64,000 bases of DNA from Amia ocellicauda. Its lineage: Eukaryota; Chordata; Actinopteri; Amiiformes; Amiidae. The notes beneath the pieces were generated by a model. It searched no databases, was not told the origin of the DNA, and worked only from the letters and a program-made list of their open reading frames with translations. Position numbers and translations under genes: made by a program. Numbering within the stretch: position 1 is the stretch's first letter; each line of letters begins with the position of its first letter. The stretch spans positions 6,932,001-6,996,000 of the forward strand of contig NC_089866.1 in NCBI RefSeq assembly GCF_036373705.1, in the 5' to 3' direction. Shown piece by piece: positions 46,801 to 60,800 of the stretch.

Positions 46801-49394
46801 AATCAGTGCACCAGGCCTGTGGTCCTACCACTTTTTACATTGCAATTTGCATTATTGAATTACTTCCTGAATACTGCTTTAACAGTGTTTGAAGATCTAT
46901 TTTATATCACCTCTATAACCAGCATGATCTAGGGTTACATTAGGGCCAAACTATACAAGTAATTTCTTACTCTAATTCCAAGAGGGCAAGGTACACCAAA
47001 TAAAAAAGGATAAGACATGGATGAGCTTTGTCAGGCTCATCTTACCTTAACTTCACAAGCCTATTTCTGCCGTGTAACAGCAACTTGAAACGAATACAAC
47101 AAATATGAGCAGTACTGCCCCGTCTCTAAATCAAGACATTCCTGTAGTTCTTTCTACTAGCTTCTGCTGTTATAGAGTGGGTCAATGCATGGACAAGTCT
47201 GTCTAACATGGACCGCAGTTAACAATGAGCTCAACGAACGGAAAGTCTAACCTTTCCATATTCCAGCCCACCTTTCCCTATTACAAGAGACAATGTTGGC
47301 GGCACTTGTAGCGAATTCTCAAGAGGACACTTCTCCTCATTATCATCGTTCACTTAAACCTGCAGTGGAGAAATTGTATTACCAAAAGTCAGCTGGCTGG
47401 GATTCCAGGACATGCAAATTCATTATGCCTCACTAGATCTGACTGACTAGATGCTGCTCCCTCCGTGGGAGATGGGAGGATAGGTTGGCCTTCTCGTATA
47501 CATCTACTGCTCGCAGTCATCTCGAAAGCAGGGATTCCTTGTGAGGCTAACTAGGGCTGACACTAACCCTCCTGCATCATGCAAGTCTGGGACATTGCCT
47601 TTCATTGGCCACCGAGAGACTCTGCAGAAACAACAGGAGTCAGGGAGGCGGACGGATTCGCAGTCCTCTTCCCTCGCGTGTGTCATGTAAATATAGCATT
47701 GCATACATCACATCAGATTATCGAGGAATGCTCTACATTGCCTTGACTAGGATGGTGAGGAATGTATGGGTACAATCTCAGTTATAAATCTGCTTAGGCA
47801 CAGAAACCCCCCACTCAAATGTCAGAAGACAATTCCTGACCTCCTTTTATGCAATCTGTGAGATAATGTAATCCATACCCAGAGGTCTGAAACTTTGTGA
47901 AGATCACAGTCAAACGAGAATGGGTCCTGTGCCTGACTGGCCCAACAGCTGACAAAATGACCATCATCGTAAAGTTTCAGATCAATTCAGGGTTCTCTCA
48001 TTAGTGGCACATGCCATTAATCAATTCATTATCTTCATCAATTGAAATTATGTTTATTCGTGCTTAACTGAAGTATCTATCACTGCAGACTGGTCATATG
48101 GGCAGAATAGGTCGTCTGTATACGATTTCTCTGGTAATGTGTACAAACATTTGCTTAGGAAATAAGATGACATTTGTTTCAACTTTACATTTTTGGCGTA
48201 GGAATTGGCATTACCTTCACTATTTACATCATGTATTCGTGAGTCTCACAGAAAACTCTTAGAGACGGCAATTGACATTATTTTCAGAAACACTTTAAAA
48301 AAGAATGTTCAGGCCAAAATTTAACCTATGAATCTTCTCTCTCTGGCAAATGATCAATTACACAAAACAAGTTGATAACTTTGTAGCAGGATATATTTTT
48401 GTTTGTATCACACTTACAAGAACTAGAGCAAAATCTAAAATCAGAGTACAGGCTAATTATTCTTTAGTTGTTTTGCCTAGCTAAGCAAGAGCAGCCATAC
48501 TGTATGTAAAGGAAACAGCATTGCTCCGTGCCCAGCTCTCAAGCATTTGTTCTTTACAGACAATGACAGATGAACTCACTCTACTGTCACTATACAGATC
48601 ATCGGTAGTAAATACTGAGAGACATTAATTCTGCGCTGCATCGGGCTACAGACTGCTTTTGACAAAGGTGATGTCACTCACGTGTCACATGAAGTCATAA
48701 CCAGGGCTATCGGTGTGTCAAGAAAATAAAATGGATGGTTACAATTAAAATGAACACAGACCAATAAAACATTAGCTTATACAACAGAAAAGGAAAAAGC
48801 CAGCTGTGTGTTTGTAATAGCAAATGCCTGGACACATCGAAATAAAAGGGTCTGCTGTTCAAACTCAAATGTGTGTCGCTTTAAACAATCAGAGTTCATG
48901 ACTCTACACAGAGAATACAATTATGGTTTGCGCTATACTGGGCTCTATGAGTCTCTTTTGTCTTAGCCATCACCTGGGGCTGGATGTTTCATGCTTGTCA
49001 CCATATTTTGACTAAATTTTCATAAGTGTGGCATTAAAATAATATTGAGATGTTTATCTATACTGCTTAGTACAATTTGTACAGAGGCCTGCAGCTCATG
49101 GAATCTACTTGCACTTATTTTCTTCCCTAATACGTAACCTGTATTGCAGTCCAGTACTTAAAGTCACAGTGAGCTCAACACCTTGTTATTTGGGTTCAGT
49201 TGGGTTAATGCAGTATTTCCTAACTTCCCTGTGCTCATTCTACAGCAGATATACTGCAATATAAATCTTTTGCACTGTAACTCTGTGCAATTTCACACAA
49301 ACAAGCTACAGTTGTAAAATGTAACAATGGTGAGCTCATACAGATCAGTAATGAAAATCATATGACATTGAGGCCAGCAAAGACTTGAAGAACT
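40825..49394. other. Repeat-poor part of ABAT intron 1
   Basis: About 8.5 kb of unique-looking, AT-rich intron sequence without recognised mobile elements, exons or RNA genes. It holds a T/G homopolymer run (about 40971-40990), a short ATT repeat near 46580 and a pair of RFX-type palindromes (45222-45361). Its low repeat density compared with the rest of the gene makes it the likeliest place for intronic enhancers, but that is inference. Confidence 0.4.
45222..45361. promoter_or_regulatory. Two RFX X-box-like palindromes
   Basis: GTTGCTACGGCAAC (45222-45235) and GTTACCAGGGTAAC (45348-45361) fit the X-box pattern GTNRCC-N(0-3)-RGYAAC, the second perfectly and the first with one deviation. They lie 112 bp apart in ABAT intron 1. 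RFX proteins bind such imperfect inverted repeats. Occupancy is not shown. Confidence 0.35.
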
Positions 49395-49640
49395 GGGAGC
49401 TTCACTCACACGCTGTACTTCCCTGCAATGTCCCAGGACATCGAGCAGCAGTGTGGAGTCGTGTTCAGGGCTGAGGTCTGTGGGCTCAATCCCATGTGGG
49501 GGACACTGCTGTTGTACCCTTGAGCAAGGTAATAAACCTAGGTTCCTCCAGGAAAAACCCAGCTGTAGGTAATTAGATGTACAAATATTGCAACAATTGT
49601 AAGTCACCCTGGATAAGGGTGTCTGTGAAGAAATATAATA
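49395..49640 (+). mobile_element. V-SINE-like element
   Basis: A tRNA-derived head with a box-B-like GGCTCAATCCC (about 49482-49492) is followed by a conserved core including TGTACCCTTGAGCAAGGTAA and AACCCAGCTGTA. The tail has GTCACCCTGGATAAGGG and an AATAAT-rich end. This order is that of vertebrate V-SINEs. The tail motif is shared with the LINE fragments in this window, as expected if that LINE family mobilises it. Confidence 0.7.
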
Positions 49641-50399
49641 ATAATTACGCTATAAATAAGGACTCAAAGAGTAACCAAGTCTTTAAGCCTTTGAGTTTTC
49701 ATATTTTTAATAAGGGATCTATTAAGTCATCTAAATCTTGTACATGTTGACTTTTTTCCCTTTTTCTCAATATTGTTCTCCTAATATTATTTTATGGCCT
49801 ACTTCTTAGAATTAGGCTGCACCCTATATTTCTTGACATGTAATGACCCAAAACATCCTGGCTGTTGTTGTGGCCTATAATCCGAAAATTGCTAAAGAAA
49901 TAAAACTTTGCGCTGAACAGACACACACCCAGCGACAGGCTTTAGACACAGTGGGCGTTTTGGCACCTGACAAGAGTACTTGTGAAAAACATACAAACAT
50001 TGAAACATGCACTGATTTAGATTAGTCAAGCTTTTTTCCTTCTTATGATTTTATTTTGGTTTTTGACCCAGGTTTGCCTTCACGCATGAGCAAAACAAAC
50101 GTAAGTTCCTGTTAGAAGCTGGAAGAGCTCCTATTGCCACAGTGAGTATACATACAGCGTAAACAAACCAACTGTCAACTGTCTTAATATACATTTAAGT
50201 TATTAGCTGGGGTTTTCACATCTTACTTGTCAGAAAATCGGCAATTTCACAGCACCGTGGCCCTTTTTCCCTCTCAAACCTTGCATTGTGAACAAACCTT
50301 CGTGTGGACGTGGGGTCATATGTTTAGCTCTCTCTCTCTCTCAGTCTCACACATGTTGGTGTCCGAGTTGCCCCCCGTTTATGCAGGGCAGCTCCATCA

Positions 50400-51250
50400 A
50401 ACACGATAAGAGCTCCAGACAGCGATCCGTCGGCTCAGTAAGAAATAAACCGTTAAAGACAATGTATCGGATGGCCGCGGACACGCTGTGCTAACTGTTA
50501 CTTGTAACAACATCGCAACAAGAAGTAACCGGTTCCGACTAGATCTGGTCGGACGCAGCCTTTGAACAGCCTCGGCGGTCTAGACGCCGCTGCATATGCA
50601 ACCTATATACCCAGGCAGCTGCCCTTACTGTTTCTGCACACCCGCGCTCCCAAACCGGGGACAAAACGGGATTAAACGGTAATAAACAAACGACACCCCG
50701 GTTGACAGCTGCGCCGTGCTGTCCGTCAGCTGGACTAAAGACCAGCACTGATGCATCCCCTCCGTGCGTGTTTTTTCCCCTAATCCACACCGAAGCACAA
50801 TCGTGAAAAACACCCCCCCCCCGCCCCCCAGCCAATAAAAATGGACACTCACCGGGATGTGATGCTGCTGGGTTGACAGGAGCCGGTCTGGCACAGCGGT
50901 CACAGCGTCTCTGCCAGTTAGCGGTGTGAACAGGGCACGGCGGCCGAGCAGGCTGGCTTTAAGCACCGATGGCAGACTGGCCTCTTCCCGGAGAGGGGGC
51001 TTCGGCGAGAGCCTTGCGGGTGTCAGCCAATAGGATGCGACAGAGCAGCGGCGTGTGACGGCAGCCGCCTCCTTTACCTTGGCCTGTTCACCGCTTCCAC
51101 TGCAAACACTGGCGCCCGTCCTGCCAGCGTGGATTTGCAAAACGTTTCAAGTAAACACACACAGACCGGGAAAGGAGCAACTGGGGAAACTTAACAGATG
51201 ACGCTGCTGCCCTCACTTCTGGGAGTGCATGCCCCCGGACTGCATGAACA
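50400..51250 (-). promoter_or_regulatory. ABAT: CpG-rich ABAT promoter and non-coding exon 1 (inferred)
   Basis: The only strongly GC- and CpG-rich block in this part of the window. A good minus-strand donor (CCCG|GTGAGT) ends a putative exon at 50853, and the block lies upstream of the ABAT exon that carries the start codon, after a 17-kb intron. Human ABAT likewise starts with a non-coding exon. A poly-C run (50811-50820) lies just inside the intron. The transcription start is not visible. Confidence 0.6.
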
Positions 51251-54200
51251 TGAGGAAAACAGATTTCATCTAATTCTAGCATCATGGTTTAGTTTTGAAT
51301 AACACTGCCACATAAGTGACACTCACAGGGTATCCACTAAGGCAGGGGTTCTTAATCATACCCGGGGGTGCCAGGTGCTTTTTCTGGGGGTGCGAGACAT
51401 GGCAGATTTGTTCAGAACAGGGTTTCTTAAATGGGGGCGCCCACCTTGGGGAGTCCAGGGGGTGCAGGTCTGACTATACAACTTTTTTGTTATTTTTGTT
51501 TTTAAATAATAAGCCATTCCAAACCACCCACAATTAAATTTTATATTTATATGGCCATGGGAGATAGCTCTGATGTAGGGAAAGGTCCAAGCTACAGGAC
51601 AGCCAGATCTAGCCCTCTGCAAAAGAGCGAATCACAAGGTGAGGACTATGGCGGTCTATACCCAGAAAATGGAGCCTAATTCACACAGCTCATATGCATC
51701 TCAAAGAGAAACTGTTCCACCTTACTTGACACTCTCTCATACAGACTCGGTGTCAGGAAAGATCTGCAAACCTACAGACCATGTGTACTGATCCATTCTT
51801 CTGTTAATATCAGAAGCACACACTATTACTTTGTATCAGTGATGAGTACAGGCCGAGTATTTTGTCTAATCTCGGTTTACAATACAGTGCATATTGACTT
51901 GTAAAAGGCGCAAGGCAATTCTAAATACTACTCTCAATGAAGATCAGTTTCAACATTCAGACAATTCAACATTTCCCTCCTTTTATATAGTCACCATGCC
52001 ATGCTTAATGTTCGAAAAAGAAAGTGTATAGCTCCAGTATTAAAACTACTACCACAGGTAGCGTGGTATATCAGTCTGAAATGTGACCCACCTCAATATT
52101 AAATGTTGAAGCTGCAATGAAAGAAACTGAAGTGTAACATACCATTGGAAGATTTCCATGATGTGGTACAAGGGTTAACCCAAAGCACAATAAACATACG
52201 AGTCAGATGCTTCATCACACACTTTATTCCCCTTGCTGTAAAATATACAACAGAGCCCTGCAATGACAGTGTCAATATCGGCAGAGCTTGAGGTCAGGAA
52301 TTCAAGCCACTCCATCTTCTCTCCTTTCCAATAGCACAGTCTAGTACTTTGCAATGTGTCATTAAAATCAATCATTATCAGCACTGACCAGCATCAATGT
52401 ATGGCATGAAATAATATTGTCCAGCTTTCCTGATTAATGCTTGACAATGACATTAAAGTATACGTAATGCAAAACTCTCGGTTACTGATATGTGTAACAC
52501 TTTGATTTTGTCAGGAACATTTGTAGCAGCTTTAACTTGGGGGGTGACGACAGCTACGACTTTCAAAACACTCCGAAAATCATTCACCGGATTCATTGCT
52601 TTGTTAAAATAAATACATTATGTAAGCTTTCATTTCACACTGCTTAGTGGTGAACCTTATTATTATTTTTATAAAATAGAAAGAAGCTGTCTTTTGCTGC
52701 CATCTAGTGGAAATATGTTTAGCATAGACTTCTTAATAGCTGATTTTAATTTGGTGTATTTTGGTTAGATTGCCAGTTCTCATTTGTTTTCATTTAATTT
52801 CATTTTCATTTTTAAATGTGTTCGAATGTATTTCTCAATTTAATCAATCACTGATTCAGGCACACATTACTCGTGGTGTGGTCTGCATGATGAACCCAAA
52901 TAATACCCAAATTGATATTTTAATTCTTTTAGGATCTTTTCTTTGATTTGTAGACTTAAAATGGCCTTTAACAATGAAACGGAGGTCGAGTATTTCAAAA
53001 ATATGATGTTAAAATTAGTTTTTGCAGATTGAATGGTTACCTAAATATGGTGACACAATAACGCACTATAAAGTCCAGTTTATCTACCGTGTCAGTTGCA
53101 CAATTAGTTAACCACTGACTATCAACACGTTTATTTCTGAAGTGAGAAAACAGTAACGTGAAAATATCTGTTAATGTTTGTCTTGACTTTGGACTTTTCA
53201 AGTGTGTGGGAAATTAGTTATTATCATTTAATTAACACACCTTTCACCCTTTCTGGGTTAGTCATTGTGTTAAGTTTTTATCTCCAGTGTGGATCAACAC
53301 AATATTATTGCTTAAATATTAACAAATACACTCTCTGATATATTTAAAACATAATTTATTTAAAATAAATTTATTATTTTCACATGTACATTTGAATGGA
53401 TTGCAAACCATGTGGATTTGTGTATACCATTTGCTGCTGATTACATCAAAGAAGACCATTCTTGCATGCATAAAGTGTAACACAAATAACGATAGCACCT
53501 TTATACTGTAGCCCTTTTAAAAATGCATTTAGTATCACAAATATAGGCCAAAGCACTGGTTTGTTCAATAAAATAATGGTGATATAAAATTGACCAGTTA
53601 TTAATTAAATAAAAGACCTTTGTTATGACTCAAAATATAAATTACTGACAACCTCAGATCAAAGCATTTGCAACATTTAACACTAGAAAAATCAAAAGCA
53701 TGGTCTATAAAGCATATATAACCTCCCATAGTCAAACCTCATAGTTCCCGTCCCTTAATTTAAGGTTCTAAATTAGATTTAAAAGGTTCCGTTGGGAATT
53801 CTGGGAAGTTACCTTTTTAACCGTGCATTGCTCATATTGTATGTTATTTAAACCAAAAGGTAATTATGTTAACAAGAACAAGAGTAAGTCTTAGTCAAAT
53901 TAGTTCCCAAAAATTAAATACAGAACAAACCCATTTAAAATCAAGCCAAAAAAATAAACACACAGCAACAAATGAATTGCTTACAATAACTTCAAACTCA
54001 ATATCCTATATTAAAGCATTAACACAGTTTAACTTGGATCTGAAAATGCAATCTTGTACTAAAACGCACATACTGTCCATCAGTATAAACCTACAGGATG
54101 TTAACTCACACATTTCGAACTATTTTATGGCTGAGGAATCCATATTTCGGTCTAGAGTCTTAGCTGTTACTTTCCAGAGCTCCTAGGATAAAATCAGGGG

Positions 54201-54474
54201 GAAAAAAAAGGTTTAAATGTACACAAATTTAAACAATCAAATTTATACAATCAGGTTACACAGGCTTGTGTTACATGGTTATTAGTCCAATGCAAAATCA
54301 AATCTGTGGATTGGAAAAAGAATCGTGTGCTTAAATCAATATATACAAAATAATGACAGTCAATCAATGTAAGTTAAGGATAGCAGGTGAGAAAGGAGAA
54401 ATGAGATCTAAACGTTCACTGTATTGCAAAATAAAAAAAATAAAAAAATGTTCCTAGTAGCTTTAAGCTCCACT
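51251..54474. other. ABAT/METTL22 intergenic region
   Basis: Mostly AT-rich unique sequence between the ABAT promoter and the end of METTL22. The right part should be the METTL22 3' UTR; a minus-strand AATAAA lies at 53355-53360, with no nearer canonical signal noticed. Two GGTTTCTTAA-like words near 51345-51430 recall hAT ends but do not define an element. The ORFs here resemble no known protein. Confidence 0.4.
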
Positions 54475-57400
54475 TCAATCCAGTTCATGAGCAGTGGTTT
54501 TGCCCAGTAAGTGCACACGTGTATCTGTTAAGACTGGACAGTGCGACTGACCCAGATGGACCAAACTCACCAGCTGTTCGATGCGCTCGTAGGTGAAGAA
54601 CTGGGGGAAGGTGGGCTGAACGGTCTCCAAAGTGAACCGCATCTTGCCATCTGTGATATTCCTCAAGTCCTCCAGACAGGAGCGGAAGTGATCGTATGCT
54701 TCACACGATATATCCATATGTCTCAGTGTGAAATTCAGCCTTGAAATCCAGAGCAAAACATCACCATCATCATCATCATCAACAAGCATTTTCTAATCCT
54801 GAAATAAGGGTTCTCTCCTTAGTAGAAATTTCAGTCCTGTGGTTTGGTCTAGATAATCATGAATAAGGTAAAAAAATAAAATAAAAGTAAAAGCAAAATC
54901 AGACCGTTACCTTTTCTCAATGGAAAAATAAACAGTGCTGGGGTTCCGGAGATTGCTTGTGATTCTGTACAGGGTCCTGAATAAGCCATCTGTGAGGTCA
55001 TCATCATAGCAGACTAGAAAAAGACCAAACAGTAAAACACACCACATAGCAGCGTCTTACTACACAGACATTTGACGGGCAAAGGCCTTGAATTTGGATG
55101 AATTTGTGAATATTTTTGCTAGAAAATACATACACGAATACATCTCTCATGAAACAATGTGGTGGAATTATTGTGCTCAAGAGTAGCCAAATGGCTCTTT
55201 ATTCAGGGATTCGGTAGTTGTGTTGGTGGTATCTATAAATCCACAGAGATAAGGAGCAGTTGAGTTGTGTGTTGGAAACTCAGGAAAAGTGTTTATATCC
55301 TTAGTAACTTCATTTTGGTTGATATTTTAATTTAAGGGATGCACTGTGTTACTATTGTTATATTTTGCACTTTAATATCCCAAAATAAATACAACATTCA
55401 ATTTTGAATGCAGTGTGACACCCCAAAATAACTATTTAAAATGTTCTGGACACGCCACTGGTGATCAGTTAATACTGAGCTGTTGTTACAAGTTCACTGT
55501 CTGCTCTCATTTGTCGCACTTAAGCAAACAGAACAATGAACTATGTGGATCAGTTCAATCCATCCAGATGTTTTATGCCTTAATAGCCAGGAGATGGCAG
55601 GACAACAATGATGTATAAAAAGGCACCCTTATTTTAACTCTTAATATGCTGGACAACTGACACCCGTTGTCCTTGTAATTCAGATTTCAACTGTAAACTC
55701 TTTGGTTATACGTCATCGTTTTAAATACCGTCAGCAGCGATCAGCACGGTGGCATTATTGTGTAGATCCGCCACTTCATCCTCTGTCCAGCTGAATTCTG
55801 TGTTGGGATCTGAAATTAAGTGCCAGTTTATTGGTTAGCAAAGATCTCCCAAGGTGTAAGTGATAAGGTGTCATTACACCAGGGAGGCATTCACAACCAC
55901 CTGTATACAGCTGAAACAAACACAAAATAGTTTAGAATGATTCTGCTGCTCCGGTATTGGATGAAATCGACTAAAAGAGAAAAAAGCAGTCTATCAAAAA
56001 GGATTATCTTAGAATGCTATCTTTGTGCTGTTAATTGCATGTGCTCTGATGTATGTATTATAAAGCACATTTTATAATAAGGTAAGTGAAACTGGAATTT
56101 AAGATGATATTTCAGCAGTAAACAACCCCAAATTAACTGCTTCCCCTCAGCCATCTTCATATAAGCAAATCTATCACGCGGAGTCTTAACTGGGGTGGGA
56201 AACGACAGCAACACAGTTAACCGCCTGATCTCATCCCGACTGCCACTTTACTGAACCTGACACGGGGATTTTCTTACCAGTGCAGAAGTCATTCCCTAGC
56301 CAGTCCAACTCACACACCTTGAGATCCCCTCCTGTGAAAAACATGGCATGTTACGGTAAATCCTGAATGCGAAAACATGATAAATCTATTCAACTGTACA
56401 AGGAGAGGTCTGCGGGAGAGCGGCAGTATTCTCTGGAGTTGTGTCTCACTTACTGAGGACATAAACAGGACACAACCAGACTACCAATGGAAAGCTCAGC
56501 AGCATTTGGCGTTTTAGTTACCGTATGTGGGCATATTCTGCCTACACATCTGCATTTTCCAATAGTAAAACAAAGAGAGAGATGAACAACAATGGAGGGA
56601 CAAATGGAATACAAAGCACTCTCACTTACAGTACAATAACGGGGTAGGGAAGAAGGGAACAAGGAAGGGAAGAAGGTCTTGACCTGGGTGATCTTTTGCT
56701 TCAAAAGAGGAGCACTGACCAATTGTAAATTGCTAGAATATTCAATAGTCAAAAGGAAGGGTAGTAAAAGGGTGGTAAATAACTCCTCTTGAGTCTGAGT
56801 CAATAAAACAAATTAAATGAAACAAGGGCATCCTAAGTAACCTACACTTTTATCTGGTACATCTAAAGGATTTTAAAAGTAGTCACCTGCTGGCTCCAGT
56901 ATGTGCCGATTTAATTCCACATTCCTCTCACACATGCTCAGCAGGTCGTGGCCAACATCTGAAAATCAGAACAAAAAAACACTGGTAGAAAAGGCCTACT
57001 ATTCAGTTTAATGTGGAATGTGGAATTTTCTTTCAGCACTTCAAAAGGATTTTTGGAGGAGGTTTTTACTCTCATGTATACCTGTACTCTGTACTTAAAA
57101 TGAAACAGTTCAAGACCTGAAAATTGATCATATTGGTGACATCATCATTGAATAAATACATCTGAGTTCAGAGGTCCACTCCAGTACTCAGTGGCATAAA
57201 AGCATTAACTTTTACTTTCCCTAGAACACCTATCATTCTTTCTTTTAAATAAGAGACAAAGATGTCTATTCACCAATCATTTCCCTCTGCTGAAGAACGT
57301 CTTCATATTAACGAGGCCAAAAAACACTATTTTCTGCTGCAATCAAGTGACGTGATTTCCAGTGTTGAATAATTCCTGATTCCCAGAATTTCTATTTTTC

Positions 57401-57786
57401 TTTTGTACTGAGTGTTATACTAAGTGTACTTCAAGCAGGGAAAGATAATCACATTACACCTCTACTATATAATCTTTCCATCATGTTGAAAAGAATGGAA
57501 AGTCAAATCGTAGCATGGGGATTTTTTTTAAGCTGAATGCCAGTTACTGCTGGGCCACACATCTAAATGATAGGATTGATTTATAAAGGAGATTGATTAT
57601 GTGAGCTCTGGCAATGGGTTGGCGTTTGGTGTGAGAGACAAACAATTTATACATTCAAAAAAGCAGACTGAGCTTTGGTGCAGTATTAGTTTTAGGGCAC
57701 TTTTTTGTCTTAAATCACACACAAAACCTTGACATCAACAGTACAGATCACAAACACAATTCAAGTGTTCATTCCTGCAACTCACA

Positions 57787-57826
<40 letters not shown>

Positions 57827-60800
57827 CTGTGCAGAAAACTTTCTTGGCAACGCTTGCCATGACAATACTTGTCATTCCAGTGCCTGCCCCGAGTTCTAGG
57901 ACAGTGCATCCCCTGAACAGTTGTTGATGAGAGAGAATGTAGTCAGCCATAAGCATAGCCCCACGCCATACCTGAGCAAGGGAACATAAAGCGCACCAGT
58001 CAGAGTGCCACCACATGGTACACGAGCAGAAATGAAAGGCACTGAAACGAAAGCAAAACACACCGACACATACCTGCTTACCAACATCTTCTAATGGGGT
58101 GGCCATTGTGTGCTCTGTTTAAGACAAACTCGAGGTGAGGTAGGATAGAGGCTCTCATGGGACACACTGTCATTTCACAATCACACTCTTAAAGAGGCAG
58201 AGAATGAGGAAACTGTGCCAGCACTGCAAGAATGACCTGGGTCAATAATACTGATTAGAAGAGAGCGATACACTCTAATTGCATTCCAGACCCCCTTCAC
58301 TAAAAGAGCAGCATACAAAAAAAAAGCTTTGTCTACATCACAATTTGCAAACAATCTTTTCATTAAAGTTGATTCCTCATTTTATGAAGCTGAGCTTGCT
58401 GACTGACCTCACTTTCAAAGGCTCTTTATTACAATATATGTGGCTGACATTTTAGTTGCCAGTCTGTGTTAAGCAGGCTTCTGCTAGCAAAGCATTAAGA
58501 CCATTGGCTTGATTTTCTCCATCAGAAATGCCGCTATTAGACCTGTGATTGCCACTTTATGTCTGACATTTTGTTAATGTAGAATTGTTAGAAACATGTA
58601 AAGGTTATTGCAATAATAAGTATACACCCTTTAAAGGCAGGGCAACATGTCTGACATAACAGGACAACTTTACGTTTTACTGAAATATGCACATGAGATC
58701 CTGTCACGATTTTTCAAATACTTCCAAATTCAGAATAAGCTTTAGTGCTACAAAAACAAGGCAAGGTGCCAGTGAGATCTATATAGCAACACATTTATAG
58801 TACATTTTAAAAACGATCAAATTTACAAACCGAAATGTTCATTGTCAGTTCTGAAATGATGGAGGACTTTAATATAGGATTAGCTGAAATTTGTAGGCTA
58901 CACATTTGGGACCTTATTACCTGCTCACTTCCTTTCAACTACAGGCTAACAGTGTTTAATACTGTCAGCAATACTTTTATACAGTGATGAGTATGTTCCC
59001 CAAAGAGTAATGGTCTAATCTTGAGAGGTAAACCTATATCGCCACAGGAGGTACTTACCAATTTTAATGACATTGGTGGCACTCTCGTCCTCTTCATCCT
59101 CGCTGACCACCCTCTCTCCTTTACTCAGAATGATGGGATACACTCTGTCCCTCTCCGTTACATCTTCCTCTGTCCTGAAGTGGTCTTTAGGTTTCCTCAG
59201 CACATCCAGGTCCCCGTCTTCATCCAAAAGGGATTGAAGAACTTCTCGCTGCTCCCTCTCCTCTTCCTCCTTCACTCCGTCCTCTTCCTCTTTGGGCACG
59301 TCAACGCAAGAGCTGTCATCCTCTCTTGACGGAACGCAACCGACCGCTTCATTTCCCAAGATGCACACTGAGCCTGGGGGAGATGTGCTGTCAGCGTTCT
59401 CACCGTTGCATAGAATCTTAAACTGTGAAACAAAAACTAAATGGGGGTGGGGATGGGGGGTACACACACACACACACACACACAACATTGTCAACATGAT
59501 TTATTTCCTTTTTTTAAGGGGGTGACAGAGATTGCTTGGGGAGCAACCAATAGTGTCTCACTGATGCAAACCTATGATAGTACTAACTGTAAATACACAC
59601 ACACACATTTACTGTTTCAATTTAGATAACATGATTACTGCAGATTCCAAGAATGTTTAATATTGTCAAGAGGCAGGAGGTTTAAAAATGATGTCTCACA
59701 AAAAAACACATACTAATACAAAATCCTGAACAAAAAAAACAACAAAAACACAAGACTTTTATTTTCCAAGTTGGAAAAAATCTATTTTGTTTATACAAAA
59801 TCAAGGTTTACTGTTGAAATAAATTCAAATGTTTTCTGAAAATGAAAAATCACAGATCCTGCTTCTATTTGATAATTCATCTTTGCAGTGTGGTTTAAAA
59901 GCAATCATCTGCAACATTTTATCAGAGTACCTAGACTGCATCATGCTCTGGAGAGATGTTATTAGAGCCCATTACTCAGGTGGCTAAGGACAAGATGAAA
60001 ACAATAAAATTACAGGGCACATTCATGTGCATTTCTCTGTGGTGGTAATGGAGGTATTATCGAGGGACGCAGCTTTCAGAAGCTGGCACTGCCACTTGTA
60101 ACAAGCCTCACTCACTCATTCCTCCACACAGAGAGTTTGACGAGTTGTGTGAATTGCATGCATTTGCATCGTTATGTGGAACTTGACCATGGATTCCAAA
60201 TTTCCTATCAGTAATGATTTCAGTTTTATTGCCATCAGTGGGAAATGTGTTTTAGGGTCCTCGAGGCCTTCTGTGACTTTACTGGAATGACCCGGTGTCA
60301 TATTTATCACAATAGTGTGTCTGTTGGAGGTACACGTTGTTTATGCCCATCTCGAGTGGATCGTTCCATGCAGTAATAGCCCTTTCTGTAACTCGAAACA
60401 GTCAGACATGCTGTTGGCAACAGTCTAGCTGAAGAAACATTGTCAAGCAACTCGCAATGTTTTTCATTTCCAGTTTCTTTCACAGAATGTCTATAAATAG
60501 AATGCATTCTTAACATGCATCGCCTATTTATAGCTACTTATACAGCATTTAGCCGAGCATATATGCCGAGGCCTACATCTTTCAACTACAAGCTCTGCAA
60601 TTATTTCACGCTGACAGGCATAATAACCATTTACAGATCACTAACTGCAGAATGCAGGTGTGAGAAGGAGCAGAACATCTGCCTTAATCAGAGAGAAACT
60701 GGGTACAATCAGTGTCATATGACATTTATCTCGTATCAAAATCCTCTTCCTGTCCGTATTCTCATAAACAACCCTGAAAACAAACTTTTGTAAACATCCT

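Noticed and set aside
49395-49640. Possible functional tRNA gene
   Set aside because: Only a box-B-like segment is present, and the following sequence is the V-SINE core; no cloverleaf with an acceptor stem could be formed.
50625-51140. 171-codon minus-strand ORF at the ABAT promoter
   Set aside because: It is located in the CpG-rich block where stops are rare and overlaps the inferred non-coding exon; no family resemblance.
51343-51440. hAT-like ends (GGTTCTTAA words) near 51.35-51.43 kb
   Set aside because: The two words are in the same orientation and no opposite end or 8-bp duplication was found.
53866-54186. 106-codon plus-strand ORF between ABAT and METTL22
   Set aside because: Asn/Ser/Thr-rich composition typical of AT-rich non-coding DNA, opposite the METTL22 3' UTR, without any domain.
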